A stretch of DNA of 11,444 nucleotides, taken from positions 1 through 11,444 of the forward strand of contig DAJW01000140.1 of the NCBI GenBank assembly GCA_002496485.1, written 5' to 3'. The notes under the pieces were generated by a model. It saw only the letters and a list, made by a program, of their open reading frames with translations, made no database searches and was not told where the DNA came from. This stretch comes from Euryarchaeota archaeon UBA36 (GTDB lineage: Archaea > Thermoplasmatota > Poseidoniia > Poseidoniales > Thalassarchaeaceae). Position numbers and translations under genes: made by a program. Shown piece by piece: positions 1 to 7,419 of this stretch. Each line of letters begins with the position of its first letter. Position 1 is the first letter of the stretch.

Positions 1-1014
1 TTACTCTACAGTTAAGACCTCTGGGCCGCCTTCAGTAACATATACAGTATGTTCAAATTGGCCTACAGTACCACCGTCAATATCTCTCAGTGCTTCATAA
101 ACTTCCAAAAATCTAATCGATGTTAACTTCTTGACGAGAGCCTTCCATTTCCTTCTTCTAGATTCTTCCGGCTCTTCTGGAAACGGTTTTTCTAATAGAG
201 GATAAGCCCACCTTTCTGCAAATGGAAGCGTACTGTACCTTTCTTCGATATACCTAGCCATTGTGGCCCCCAATGGCTTAAGCTTTCCCTTAGAAAGTGC
301 CTTTCTTATTTTCACATTCCCTGTTACTCTAAGTATATTTGAAGATCCTGTTGGAGATACATTTTCAATCATTCCAGATTTTCCAGTTGTATTGAATGGC
401 TCAACTGCATACACTCCGCCCACTTCCACTTCACCCTTAAATGATGGATTTTTTTCTCCACACGAGTACATTGGAATGGATAGTCCGGTATGCAGATTCC
501 ATCTCTCCATCTCGTGCCCACACAAGTTTCTAATCGGTTCAAAACCAGAATCAAGTGCGACTTGTTGAGCCGCACTTCCAACTACATGCCAAGGAGTCCC
601 GGGATGCATTTTTTCTATGGCAGCATCTCTAGCTTCTTCTGCAGCCTTAATTTGTTCGGTATGATTCCCACCATTTCCAACCTCTAGTGATAATGCATTA
701 TCTGCCAATGCACCTTTGATATGAGCTCCAATGTCTAGCTTTACTAAATCGCCCTTCTCAAATACCATTTCTTCATCCATTCCTTCGGGTTTGGTTAGCT
801 CAGAATTTGTAGTGTAATGTGCTGCCATTTCATTAACTGAAATTGTTACAGGAAATGCTGCTTTTCCCCCGTGTCTTCTGATAAATCTTTCAGCTGAGTC
901 AATTACTTCATCCCATGTTTTTCCAACGGTAATTTCATTTTTTATTCCTTCAAGTGCCCTTCTTGCGACATGACCAGCATCTCTCCATTGCTTCAAATCC
1001 TCTTCCGCCACCAA
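1..1014 (-). CDS. map: Methionine aminopeptidase, type II (archaeal)
   Basis: Cytosolic metalloprotease that removes the initiator methionine from new proteins. The 337-residue product is a typical type II enzyme. The five metal ligands are all visible: D94 and D105 (in KLDIGAHIKGALAD), H167 (CGHEME), E205 (AVEPF) and E321 (GQFEHT). The supporting histidines H66 (AAHYT) and H175 are also present. The roughly 60-residue helical insert between about 245 and 310 (with STLPFAERW) is characteristic of type II enzymes. The chosen start is TTG at 1014, with GAAAGG (1030-1025) 10 bases upstream. GTG at 1011 is an alternative, and there is no in-frame ATG until residue 63. The start lies inside the end of the upstream YrdC-family gene (22-base overlap), which implies translational coupling. 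The gene is last in the visible minus-strand operon, and its stop codon is the first three bases of the window. Identity is very secure; only the exact start is open. Confidence 0.96.
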   Translation of the reverse strand: MVAEEDLKQWRDAGHVARRALEGIKNEITVGKTWDEVIDSAERFIRRHGGKAAFPVTISVNEMAAHYTTNSELTKPEGMDEEMVFEKGDLVKLDIGAHIKGALADNALSLEVGNGGNHTEQIKAAEEARDAAIEKMHPGTPWHVVGSAAQQVALDSGFEPIRNLCGHEMERWNLHTGLSIPMYSCGEKNPSFKGEVEVGGVYAVEPFNTTGKSGMIENVSPTGSSNILRVTGNVKIRKALSKGKLKPLGATMARYIEERYSTLPFAERWAYPLLEKPFPEEPEESRRRKWKALVKKLTSIRFLEVYEALRDIDGGTVGQFEHTVYVTEGGPEVLTVE

Positions 1015-1601
1015 TTTAGCACATCCTTTCTACTCACTCTACCTTCTCTTACAACCTCAATATGCGGCGAACTAGGTGTATCACAGACAGTGTGCCATGC
1101 TATCAAAGTACTGGGACTTCCGCCCCCGCACTCTCCACTCAAACTAACTACCGAATAGGGTCCAGAATTCAATATTTTAGCTGCCTCATCACAATTATTT
1201 ACTGGTTCCTGTCCACTTATATTAGCACTAGTTGCCGTAAGTGGACCCACTTCATTCAATAATTTCTTTGCAATTGGATTGCTTACAACTCTCAATGCAA
1301 CTTTTCTACCACCTAATCTATCATCCAGTTCCGTCTTCGATTTCAGAATTATTGTTAATGAACCATCGGGAAAATCTCTAATTATTTCTTTTACATCCGA
1401 CGGAACTTCAGCGATTTCTGAAGCCTGTTCTAAGTTCACAACCCCTATGCTAACAGGTTTAGCATAATCCCTTTCCTTTATCTTATATAGAATATCTAAG
1501 GATTTAGGGTTTGGTATACATCCTAGTGCAGGAAGTGTAGAAGTAGGATATACTACACAAGCTCCGGATTTAATTTTTTCAATAATTTCTTCGATTGACA
1601 T
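993..1601 (-). CDS. Sua5/YciO/YrdC family protein, probable threonylcarbamoyl-AMP synthase
   Basis: The family makes threonylcarbamoyl-AMP from threonine, bicarbonate and ATP, the first step of the t6A modification of ANN-decoding tRNAs. The product from ATG 1601 is 202 residues, a YrdC domain alone without the extra C-terminal Sua5 domain. Visible family blocks are YPTSTLPALGC (18-28), KERDYAKP (42-49, the K-x-R nucleotide/substrate block), TSANISG (124-130), GGSPSTL (160-166) and VVREGRVS (183-190). The first block is unusual: most TsaC/Sua5 proteins have TET-x-YGLG here, and the ALGC ending recalls E. coli YciO, so true t6A activity is likely but not certain. A longer frame opens at TTG 1652, but it would overlap the RDD gene by 50 bases. 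The YrdC core begins about 13 residues after ATG 1601, which favours that ATG. It is preceded by AGGAGAG (1620-1614), somewhat far away. It sits one base after the RDD stop and overlaps map. Confidence 0.88.
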   Translation of the reverse strand: MSIEEIIEKIKSGACVVYPTSTLPALGCIPNPKSLDILYKIKERDYAKPVSIGVVNLEQASEIAEVPSDVKEIIRDFPDGSLTIILKSKTELDDRLGGRKVALRVVSNPIAKKLLNEVGPLTATSANISGQEPVNNCDEAAKILNSGPYSVVSLSGECGGGSPSTLIAWHTVCDTPSSPHIEVVREGRVSRKDVLNWWRKRI

Positions 1602-1602
1602 A

Positions 1603-2175
1603 CTATCTAATTTCTCTCCTGTAAGCAGGTGGAAGTGAGTTTGCCCGAACAACTACAGTACCAATCTTTAGATCAATGTTTGATTGATGGGTGTGTCTTT
1701 GTGAAATTCTAGCATATTCATATACTCCAAGGTAAATATTTACAAGAGGAATTAGAAATTTAAGCTTCTGAAATGACCTTTTATCCCACATTTCTCCAGT
1801 TAACTGTGAACCATCATCACAAATTACTGCTATTCCAAACAGTTTTTGACCCAATGATCTTGAATAATTCACCCCAATAACTCTCCAGTAAAGCCAGTGT
1901 GCAGTAAAAAGTACTAGAGTGTATGCTAGCGAGTAATGAAAATCATAAGATAACCATAAAGTCAGGTTAAGTGCATTAATTATTTCTCCGCCAGTGGCAA
2001 TTAAAAGTAGAGAACTAACAAGAATAACATCAATTATAAATGATAAAACTCTATTAATCGAAGAAGCTAATACTGTTCCTTCAGGAAGAGACACATTACC
2101 ATCTTTCTCAGTCATTATTGCTTTTGCAATTGTAACTCCCTGGTGTAGTGAGATTGGTGAATCATGATCTGCCAT
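1603..2175 (-). CDS. RDD family integral membrane protein
   Basis: A 190-residue membrane protein of the RDD family (named for conserved Arg and Asp residues). Its function is generally unknown; some members have been linked to ion or solute transport. The sequence shows a polar N-terminus (1-35), a first hydrophobic segment at about 43-62 preceded by R42 and containing D49, a second at about 82-100, and a short third at about 137-153. The motif SRSLGQKLFGI (105-115) is the hallmark of the family, and the C-terminal IDLKIGTVVV (167-176) resembles the usual terminal block in which a basic/acidic run precedes GT-x-V. The ATG abuts the helicase stop codon (TGAATG) and has a strong Shine-Dalgarno sequence inside the helicase end. 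Its place between a helicase and a translation-factor gene gives no direct clue to its role. The family call is firm and the function is unknown. Confidence 0.85.
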   Translation of the reverse strand: MADHDSPISLHQGVTIAKAIMTEKDGNVSLPEGTVLASSINRVLSFIIDVILVSSLLLIATGGEIINALNLTLWLSYDFHYSLAYTLVLFTAHWLYWRVIGVNYSRSLGQKLFGIAVICDDGSQLTGEMWDKRSFQKLKFLIPLVNIYLGVYEYARISQRHTHQSNIDLKIGTVVVRANSLPPAYRREIR

Positions 2176-4101
2176 TCAAATTCCTCCTTTTAGATGCCAT
2201 GCCTGTAAATTCTTTTTTGAAATATATTCCAACCACTCGTTCCAATTCACGTCGTTCCTTAGTGTGTTGTGATTCCCAACAACTATTAATCCTCGTTTAG
2301 CCCTAGTTAGTGCAACATTTAATCTTCTTCCATCAGATAAAAATCCAATATTTCCTTCATTATTTGATCGGACACAAGAAAATAAAATTACTTCTTTTTC
2401 TCTCCCTTGATATCCGTCAACAGTTCTTACTTCTACTGATTGAAGGGACTCCGGCATACTATCCCGGATTGCTCTGACCTGACCAGCATAAGGAGTAATT
2501 ATTCCAATATCCTTAGCCTCTAAGTTGCCACCGTCTATTAAATCAATCAGTAATGAAACAATTTTAGAAGCTTCTTCATGATTTTCTTTAGATGCACCAT
2601 CTGGAGAAGTCTCTTCATTTCCTTCTAACGGAATAAATGCTATTGGATTCTCCCAGTCGGGCCAAGATATACCATTAGGTGTAGCTCTTTCATTTGTTTT
2701 CACTCCATCTTCTAATTGTCCAGAATAGAAATATAAATTTGGAAATTCAGAAATTATTGGATGCATCCTATACTGAGTTTTTAATAGCATTGGCACTACT
2801 CCCATTTCGACCATTCTTTCGAATAATGAACGTGCGAGACCACCTTTTTCCGCCTTTCTGGATATTACTGTAGGTGGAAGTTGCTTGTGGTCACCTATCA
2901 AAACAATCTGTCTGGCACCTCGAGAAATAGGAACTAGACTCGCAGGCTCTGTAGCTTGAGTCGCCTCGTCTATCAGTACCCTGGTAAATCTTCTTCCATC
3001 TAATATTTCATGGCCCGAACCGATACAAGTACAACATAAAATCTGTGCCCTATCAAGAATATCATCTCTCATTTGAGTCTCATACTTTTTCACGATTTTC
3101 CAACTATTCTTTAAATCCCTATGGGCAAGTCCCTTTTCTTTACCCCTCATACCCTTGATTCTCCTTCTCAACTTCTCAATCATTCCAATCTCATAATCTA
3201 AATCCTTTCTTAATGGATGAGTTTGCATTTTAGCATCCAGCGTAGCATCCCTCAATTCTTCTCTAACCTTAACTGGTTGTCCAAGCCTTACAGCTCTTAC
3301 TCCGCGATTTATCAAACCTTCCAGCAGATTATCAACTGCAACATTAGAATCAGCTACCGCTAAAATAGTCCCAAAATCTTCTTTCGCCCAAGATTCTAAA
3401 ATTCTAATAGCAGTATGAGTTTTTCCAGTACCTGGCGGCCCTTGAATTAGACTAAACCGTCTCTCTAATGCACCTTTTGCAGCTTCTCTTTGTGCTTGGT
3501 TAAGATCACCAGGTAGCGTAATTTTTCTTTTTTTAATACCTCCAAGTTCGGGAGTTAATGTTGAAGTATTGGCGGGACTATGCACTTTACCCATTATCAA
3601 TTCCCTTAGGGGAACACTACTGCCCTCTTCAAAAGTAGAATTTATTGCATCTCTCATACGATCAAAAGCAATTCTGTTAGCACCTCTATCCATTCTCCAT
3701 TTTCCCTTTCTAATTCCTTTAGGCTGTTCACCCAATACAATTTTAATGGAATTTCTACTCCTCTCACTAATTATTGCTTCAATGGGCTTTTCAGTGATTG
3801 GACTGACTCTACTTAGTAAAACTATATCTCCCTGTCTAAATCTATGAAAACCTAGATATTCTCCACTAGTCGGTTTTAATCTTATTATTCGTTGTCCAAA
3901 TAACCATCCATCAGGTTTAGCTACTAAACCAAATAATGCTATACCATTCATCTCCAATTTTTTATTGGACCAATTTCTCAGTCTTTCTTCGGTCATAGAT
4001 AATTCATCTTCAAGCTCTGATTTTATTAGACGAAGAAAAAACTCATGATAATCTTGGCTTTTATTAAAGCAACTTACTAGGTCACTTTTGTAGCTATTCA
4101 C
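2176..4101 (-). CDS. UPF1/IGHMBP2-like superfamily 1B DNA/RNA helicase
   Basis: An ATP-dependent nucleic-acid helicase of the SF1B UPF1-like group, closest in layout to eukaryotic IGHMBP2 and archaeal Dna2/Nam7-type proteins. The 641 residues include an N-terminal OB-like 1B region (about 50-175), a Q motif (LNQAQ, 200-204), Walker A GPPGTGKT (221-228), a helical insert of about 300-350 rich in Lys/Arg, motif II IDEATQATEP (377-386), motif III GDHKQLPP (403-410), motif IV QYRMHP (443-448), motif V TVDGYQGREK (560-569) and motif VI NVALTRAKRG (595-604). All catalytic motifs are intact. There is no extra R3H, zinc-finger or nuclease domain. The start is GTG at 4101, and no good SD precedes it, so the message may be nearly leaderless. 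ATG at 3996 (residue 36) is a possible shorter start, but the preceding helix resembles the N-terminus of family members. It is the first gene of the minus-strand operon. Whether DNA, RNA or both is the substrate cannot be told. Confidence 0.93.
   Translation of the reverse strand: MNSYKSDLVSCFNKSQDYHEFFLRLIKSELEDELSMTEERLRNWSNKKLEMNGIALFGLVAKPDGWLFGQRIIRLKPTSGEYLGFHRFRQGDIVLLSRVSPITEKPIEAIISERSRNSIKIVLGEQPKGIRKGKWRMDRGANRIAFDRMRDAINSTFEEGSSVPLRELIMGKVHSPANTSTLTPELGGIKKRKITLPGDLNQAQREAAKGALERRFSLIQGPPGTGKTHTAIRILESWAKEDFGTILAVADSNVAVDNLLEGLINRGVRAVRLGQPVKVREELRDATLDAKMQTHPLRKDLDYEIGMIEKLRRRIKGMRGKEKGLAHRDLKNSWKIVKKYETQMRDDILDRAQILCCTCIGSGHEILDGRRFTRVLIDEATQATEPASLVPISRGARQIVLIGDHKQLPPTVISRKAEKGGLARSLFERMVEMGVVPMLLKTQYRMHPIISEFPNLYFYSGQLEDGVKTNERATPNGISWPDWENPIAFIPLEGNEETSPDGASKENHEEASKIVSLLIDLIDGGNLEAKDIGIITPYAGQVRAIRDSMPESLQSVEVRTVDGYQGREKEVILFSCVRSNNEGNIGFLSDGRRLNVALTRAKRGLIVVGNHNTLRNDVNWNEWLEYISKKNLQAWHLKGGI
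2182..2190 (-). promoter_or_regulatory. Strong Shine-Dalgarno site for the RDD gene
   Basis: On the minus strand this reads AAAGGAGGA, seven bases before the ATG at 2175. It lies within the last codons of the helicase gene. It shows that this organism uses canonical anti-SD pairing for internal operon genes, and it fixes the RDD start. Confidence 0.85.
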
Positions 4102-4226
4102 AGTTGCCGATAGATGGAATACATTTCACGATTTCTAGTAACTGTCTTCAAAATCTGTAATAACAAATTAGGGTGAGAATTAAACGCATAGTTTCATCGA
4201 GTTGGATGTTCAAGGTGGTGGGGCCA
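4102..4226. promoter_or_regulatory. Divergent intergenic region between helicase and zinc-ribbon gene
   Basis: These 125 bases separate two divergently transcribed operons and must hold both promoters. AT-rich stretches that could act as TATA-like elements are GAATTAAAC (4177-4185) for the plus strand and AAATGTAT (4131-4124 on the minus strand) for the helicase, the latter about 25 bases from the GTG. Neither is a strong match. No operator-like palindrome was recognised. Confidence 0.4.
4212..4217 (+). promoter_or_regulatory. Shine-Dalgarno-like site deciding the zinc-ribbon protein start
   Basis: AAGGTG lies nine bases before ATG 4227 and can pair with the CACCT core of 16S rRNA. It favours ATG 4227 over the upstream in-frame GTG at 4173 and ATG at 4206. 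Confidence 0.6.
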
Positions 4227-5342
4227 ATGGTCTTCGATAGATTCAAGTCATGGAAGAAAGAAAAAAGAGAAGGAATAATTTGTCCCGCTTGTCAACACAA
4301 TAACTTGAAAGAAACTAAAGTATGTACTAGATGCTATTATCAATTAGATAGACCTTCCTTTGAACAGGATACTACTGTAGATAATGCCCAGTCCTCTGAT
4401 TTGTTAGAAGAATTGATGAAGGATATTGAAGAACAACAGGAAGAAATTGTAGCTGCATCATTTTCTCTTGATGATATATCAGTAGATATTGCACAATACT
4501 CAAATGAAGACAAAGTTGATATTCTGGGAAATCCTCAAATTTCTAACCTTTTACAACCAAAAGATGAGAATGAGATAGACGAAAATTATGAACTAAAACT
4601 CGAAGATGGGCCAGAATTCGTCAATAAATTTGAAATTCCTAAACCCGAAGAGGATGCATATGAAATAACAGAACTAGAGCCAACCAGAATTGATCTAGTA
4701 CATCCTACATCAGACACTCCAGATGTAGTGGAAATCCAATCTCCTAGTGAAATACTTAGTCCTTCAGATTCTTGGGATAAAAATAACGAAGCCGAACCAA
4801 TAGATCCCTTAGATTTTGATGGTGATGGAAAAGTTGATGCATATGAGAAGGCTTTTGCCGATGGAGATATAGAAAACAAAATTGATTTCCATCCTGAAGG
4901 CTCTATGACTAATGAATCCGAAGGCAAAAAAATTCCCAGAATCGAAGCTACACCTGTAATCAATCCAGATTTCTCAGAAGAAGAAAAATACACTGAAATA
5001 CATGAATCTACAGATAATCAAACTGTAGAAAATTCCCTTTCAAATGTTAACAAAAACTTTTGGCCATGGGAGCAGCAAGAAGAATGGCCAATAGATGAAG
5101 TAAAAAGACAACTTCTCACAGCTCTAAGAGCTGCTGCAAATCACAATATAGCTGAGGCAACCGTACTTATCGATGAGGTGGGACCACATCTTGGCTCTAG
5201 ACATAGCCTAGTCTATGCGGTTGGAAAACTACTGAGAATAATTGGACGTTCTGAGGATACAGAAAGAATGGTTACTTCGGCAACAAAAAACTTTCCTGAG
5301 GATAAAGAAATTATTCTAGCTTCTAATAAACTACTTTCTTAA
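4227..5342 (+). CDS. Unrecognised acidic protein with N-terminal zinc ribbon and EF-hand-like loop
   Basis: I do not recognise this as a named family. From ATG 4227 the product is 371 residues. Residues 1-16 are basic. They are followed by a four-cysteine zinc ribbon, CPAC (19-22) and CTRC (33-36). A long, very acidic, probably disordered stretch (about 45-275) follows. Embedded in it is DFDGDGKVDAYE (196-207), a near-perfect EF-hand/dockerin-type calcium loop with acidic residues at alternating positions and Glu at position 12. The last 90 residues (279-371) begin with a tryptophan-rich WPWEQQEEWP and look alpha-helical, possibly TPR-like. No signal peptide or membrane segment is visible, so it is probably cytosolic. 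An in-frame GTG at 4173 would add 18 residues, but the SD supports 4227. It is first in an operon with the FAD oxidoreductase, four bases downstream. The real-gene call is firm: long frame, codon use like its neighbours, and a structured motif. The function is unknown. Confidence 0.85.
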   Translation: MVFDRFKSWKKEKREGIICPACQHNNLKETKVCTRCYYQLDRPSFEQDTTVDNAQSSDLLEELMKDIEEQQEEIVAASFSLDDISVDIAQYSNEDKVDILGNPQISNLLQPKDENEIDENYELKLEDGPEFVNKFEIPKPEEDAYEITELEPTRIDLVHPTSDTPDVVEIQSPSEILSPSDSWDKNNEAEPIDPLDFDGDGKVDAYEKAFADGDIENKIDFHPEGSMTNESEGKKIPRIEATPVINPDFSEEEKYTEIHESTDNQTVENSLSNVNKNFWPWEQQEEWPIDEVKRQLLTALRAAANHNIAEATVLIDEVGPHLGSRHSLVYAVGKLLRIIGRSEDTERMVTSATKNFPEDKEIILASNKLLS

Positions 5343-5346
5343 CATT

Positions 5347-6681
5347 ATGTCATTTCGACAAATCATGGATATTTTCCTTTCACCAGAACATGAACAAATT
5401 CGGATTGGTGAAAACAACGATAAATACACAATTGCAGTAGTAGGTAGTGGTCTTGCAGGTTTAACTGCAGCATACTTATTGTCAAAAAAACACAAAGTTA
5501 CGTTATTCGAACGACATCCCTCACTAGGAATGGATGCACATAGTATCGATATAAATCATGAAGGAAAGATAGCAAGAGCTGATGTACCTCTTAGAGTAAT
5601 TTATCCTGGATATTACAAAACATTAATGAAATTGTATAGTAAACTCAGAATTAAAACAGAAAAAGTATCTTACGCAGCCTCATTTACCAATAATAATGAA
5701 GATTCATATTTCCAGTACAAAAACCTACGATTGGGCCGTCTTTCTATACCATATGTCAAAACTCGTTATCTAATCAGACAAGAGTCTAGAAGGATTATTT
5801 CAGATATCTTTCGTCTATTCAGAAATATAAATCTGGGAAAATTTAGTTTAGAAGATAATATGTCTATTGAAGAATATTTATTGAAACATAATTACTCGAA
5901 ATCCTTTTCGGAAGGATTTCTTTATCCTACATTCGCTGCAATCTGTACTTGTACTTTGGATGCAGTCAAGGAATATCCCGCTGAAGTAATTCTAAACTAT
6001 CTTAATCAAGGACTCCTATTCAGGGGAGTTAAACGAGTCACAAATGGGTCTAGGGAAGTAGTTCAGAAATTGTCTGAGAATGTATCTAAAATTCGCCTTT
6101 CTAGCAAAATAAGTTCTATCAATAATGAGGAAGAAAAAATTTCAATTACTGAAGAAAATGGGAAAAAAACATATTATGATCATGTTGTTTTCGGTATTCC
6201 AGCAAATAAAGTTTCAGATATTCTAGGAGAAGAATTCTCATCAGAACTCGAATTATTAAATTCATTTAGTTATGAGAATAGTACCGTTTTAATGCATTCC
6301 GATAAGAGACTGGCACCAATCGATAGAACCACTTGGTCCCCTGTTAACTTAATTTCATCATCAAGAAATTCAACTCCCATGGCGACAATATGGATGAATA
6401 AAGTACAACCTATGTTGAAAGGAACCAGTCCCATTTTCCAAACCTGGAATCCTATCTTTGAACCTAGAGAAAATCTAATTATTAGTGAGGCAAAATTTGA
6501 ACGTCCTATTGTGGATAAAAAGGCTATAATAAATGTTGAAAAACTAAAGAAACTACACCTTGAGGAAAATAGAAAAATTTGGTTTTGCGGTTCATATGCG
6601 CAATATGCCGTTCCTTTACTAGAAAGTGCATGCTCATCCGCGGTATTTGTTTCAGAGCGTTTAGGATGTAAATTAGTTTAA
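5347..6681 (+). CDS. FAD-dependent amine oxidase-like protein (COG2907 type)
   Basis: A flavoprotein of the NAD(P)/FAD-binding amine-oxidase superfamily, most like the uncharacterised COG2907 group; its substrate is not known. The 444 residues show a dinucleotide-binding fold with GSGLAG (33-38) after a beta strand and E55 ending the second strand (VTLFE). A middle region follows the COG2907 pattern: a YPGYY segment near 86-90, SIEEYLLKHNY, and a GFLYPTFAAICTC block. Next is LMHSDKRLAP followed shortly by WSPVN, which matches the usual LHTD...W-x-x-N block. The C-terminal FAD block is IWFCGSYAQYAVPLLESA. Bacterial homologues often sit with DUF1365 and cyclopropane-fatty-acid synthase genes, suggesting lipid modification, but neither gene is here. 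ATG 5347 is four bases after the zinc-ribbon gene stop, so the two are probably co-translated. ATG 5365 (residue 7) is a possible alternative start. Confidence 0.82.
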   Translation: MSFRQIMDIFLSPEHEQIRIGENNDKYTIAVVGSGLAGLTAAYLLSKKHKVTLFERHPSLGMDAHSIDINHEGKIARADVPLRVIYPGYYKTLMKLYSKLRIKTEKVSYAASFTNNNEDSYFQYKNLRLGRLSIPYVKTRYLIRQESRRIISDIFRLFRNINLGKFSLEDNMSIEEYLLKHNYSKSFSEGFLYPTFAAICTCTLDAVKEYPAEVILNYLNQGLLFRGVKRVTNGSREVVQKLSENVSKIRLSSKISSINNEEEKISITEENGKKTYYDHVVFGIPANKVSDILGEEFSSELELLNSFSYENSTVLMHSDKRLAPIDRTTWSPVNLISSSRNSTPMATIWMNKVQPMLKGTSPIFQTWNPIFEPRENLIISEAKFERPIVDKKAIINVEKLKKLHLEENRKIWFCGSYAQYAVPLLESACSSAVFVSERLGCKLV

Positions 6682-6708
6682 GCTCACTCCAGCTAATTAA
6701 CTAATTTC

Positions 6709-6719
6709 TTATCTATAAT
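6709..6719 (+). promoter_or_regulatory. TATA-like box for the GNAT gene
   Basis: TTATCTATAAT lies 18-28 bases upstream of the GTG at 6737, the usual distance from an archaeal TATA box to the transcription start. The transcript would therefore have little or no leader, consistent with the lack of a convincing SD. Confidence 0.5.
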
Positions 6720-6736
6720 GATGCGCCCGCAGGTAT

Positions 6737-7336
6737 GTGCGTACTTCGGACATTCATAAATCTCTGATTCGTAGAGCTACAAGTACAATTAGCGTAGATG
6801 ATGATTTGATTTTACGCCCTGCTTCATCAAAATACACTGACGAGATAATCGAAGCATTTGAAGAAACATGGCCAGAAGTTATTCGAGCAATGCCGTGGAT
6901 AAATCCAGATAAATCAATCCCCGATCAAATTAGGGATTTCATTCATGAAACAGAAAATCGGGGTAGATCAGGATTACTTCATCACTGGGTAATGATAAGG
7001 CCTTGGGATAATTATATTCTCGGAGTAGTTGGATTCGACAGAGTTACTAGATCAAAACAAGCTTATTGGAATCTAGGTTATTGGGTTAGAAGCTCAGAAC
7101 AAAGGCATGGAATTGCTAATAAGAGTATAAATTCAGCTTTGAAATGGCTCGGTGAAGTAGAAGAGGTAACCATAGAAATTAAGGTCGACCCGAATAATCT
7201 AGCAGGTAGAAACACTGTTTTTAGTACTGTGCAAAGATGGAATGGATTGAGGCACACTGAGGGAGACTCACAAATTAAAGTGGCAGGAGTAAGAACCAAT
7301 CATGAGTGTTATTTGATAACAATTGGTCCAGAATAA
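6737..7336 (+). CDS. GNAT family N-acetyltransferase, RimJ/RimL-like
   Basis: Transfers an acetyl group from acetyl-CoA to an amine; the RimJ/RimL branch often acetylates protein N-termini, but other substrates are possible. The 199 residues start with a leader of about 20, then LILRPAS (24-30), the typical first strand. The acetyl-CoA block is at about 110-135, including YWNLGYWV and the pyrophosphate-binding Q/R-x-x-G-x-A (Q122-R-H-G-I-A127). The following DPNNLAGRNT (151-160) corresponds to the usual N-x-x-S segment, with Gly in place of Ser. The start is GTG at 6737: an in-frame stop lies at 6719-6721 and no other start codon falls between. AGG at 6731-6733 is very close and weak as an SD. 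It stands 55 bases after the flavoprotein gene and 83 bases before aceE, with its own TATA-like box, so it is probably monocistronic. Family is firm; substrate is unknown. Confidence 0.85.
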   Translation: MRTSDIHKSLIRRATSTISVDDDLILRPASSKYTDEIIEAFEETWPEVIRAMPWINPDKSIPDQIRDFIHETENRGRSGLLHHWVMIRPWDNYILGVVGFDRVTRSKQAYWNLGYWVRSSEQRHGIANKSINSALKWLGEVEEVTIEIKVDPNNLAGRNTVFSTVQRWNGLRHTEGDSQIKVAGVRTNHECYLITIGPE

Positions 7337-7368
7337 AACTCAGAATAATAAAATAGCCTCTAACATTG

Positions 7369-7379
7369 AAAAAATATAG
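7369..7379 (+). promoter_or_regulatory. TATA-like box for aceE
   Basis: A run of six A followed by TATAG lies about 44 bases before the aceE ATG. Transcription would start near 7400, giving a leader of about 20 bases that just contains the SD at 7407-7411. No BRE was assigned with confidence. Confidence 0.5.
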
Positions 7380-7406
7380 TGTAGTGGCAATTACATCCAA
7401 CGAGGC

Positions 7407-7411
7407 GAGGT
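7407..7411 (+). promoter_or_regulatory. Shine-Dalgarno site for aceE
   Basis: GAGGT sits eight bases before ATG 7420, with another GAGG just upstream (7402-7405). It supports ATG 7420 as the start. Confidence 0.7.
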
Positions 7412-7419
7412 AGATTCAG

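Noticed and set aside
263..568. Plus-strand open frame of about 100 codons opposite the map gene
   Set aside because: It lies entirely over the strongly conserved catalytic part of methionine aminopeptidase, has no SD, and its translation resembles no family. It is a shadow frame.
1599..1652. Longer YrdC-family protein beginning at TTG 1652
   Set aside because: It would add 17 residues not expected before the YrdC core and create a 50-base overlap with the RDD gene. ATG 1601 fits the family length.
3569..3847. Plus-strand open frame of about 90 codons with hydrophobic stretches inside the helicase
   Set aside because: The opposite strand encodes the conserved helicase N-terminal region. The hydrophobic look comes from reading its polar codons backwards.
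4173..4226. Upstream GTG start for the zinc-ribbon protein
   Set aside because: No SD precedes GTG 4173, while AAGGTG is well placed for ATG 4227, so the added 18 residues are probably untranslated leader.
4586..4993. Minus-strand open frame of 135 codons opposite the zinc-ribbon gene
   Set aside because: The Ser-rich translation is the mirror of the Asp/Glu-rich coding strand (GAA/GAT read backwards as TTC/ATC, with shifted Ser codons). It has no promoter or SD, so it is an artefact of biased composition.
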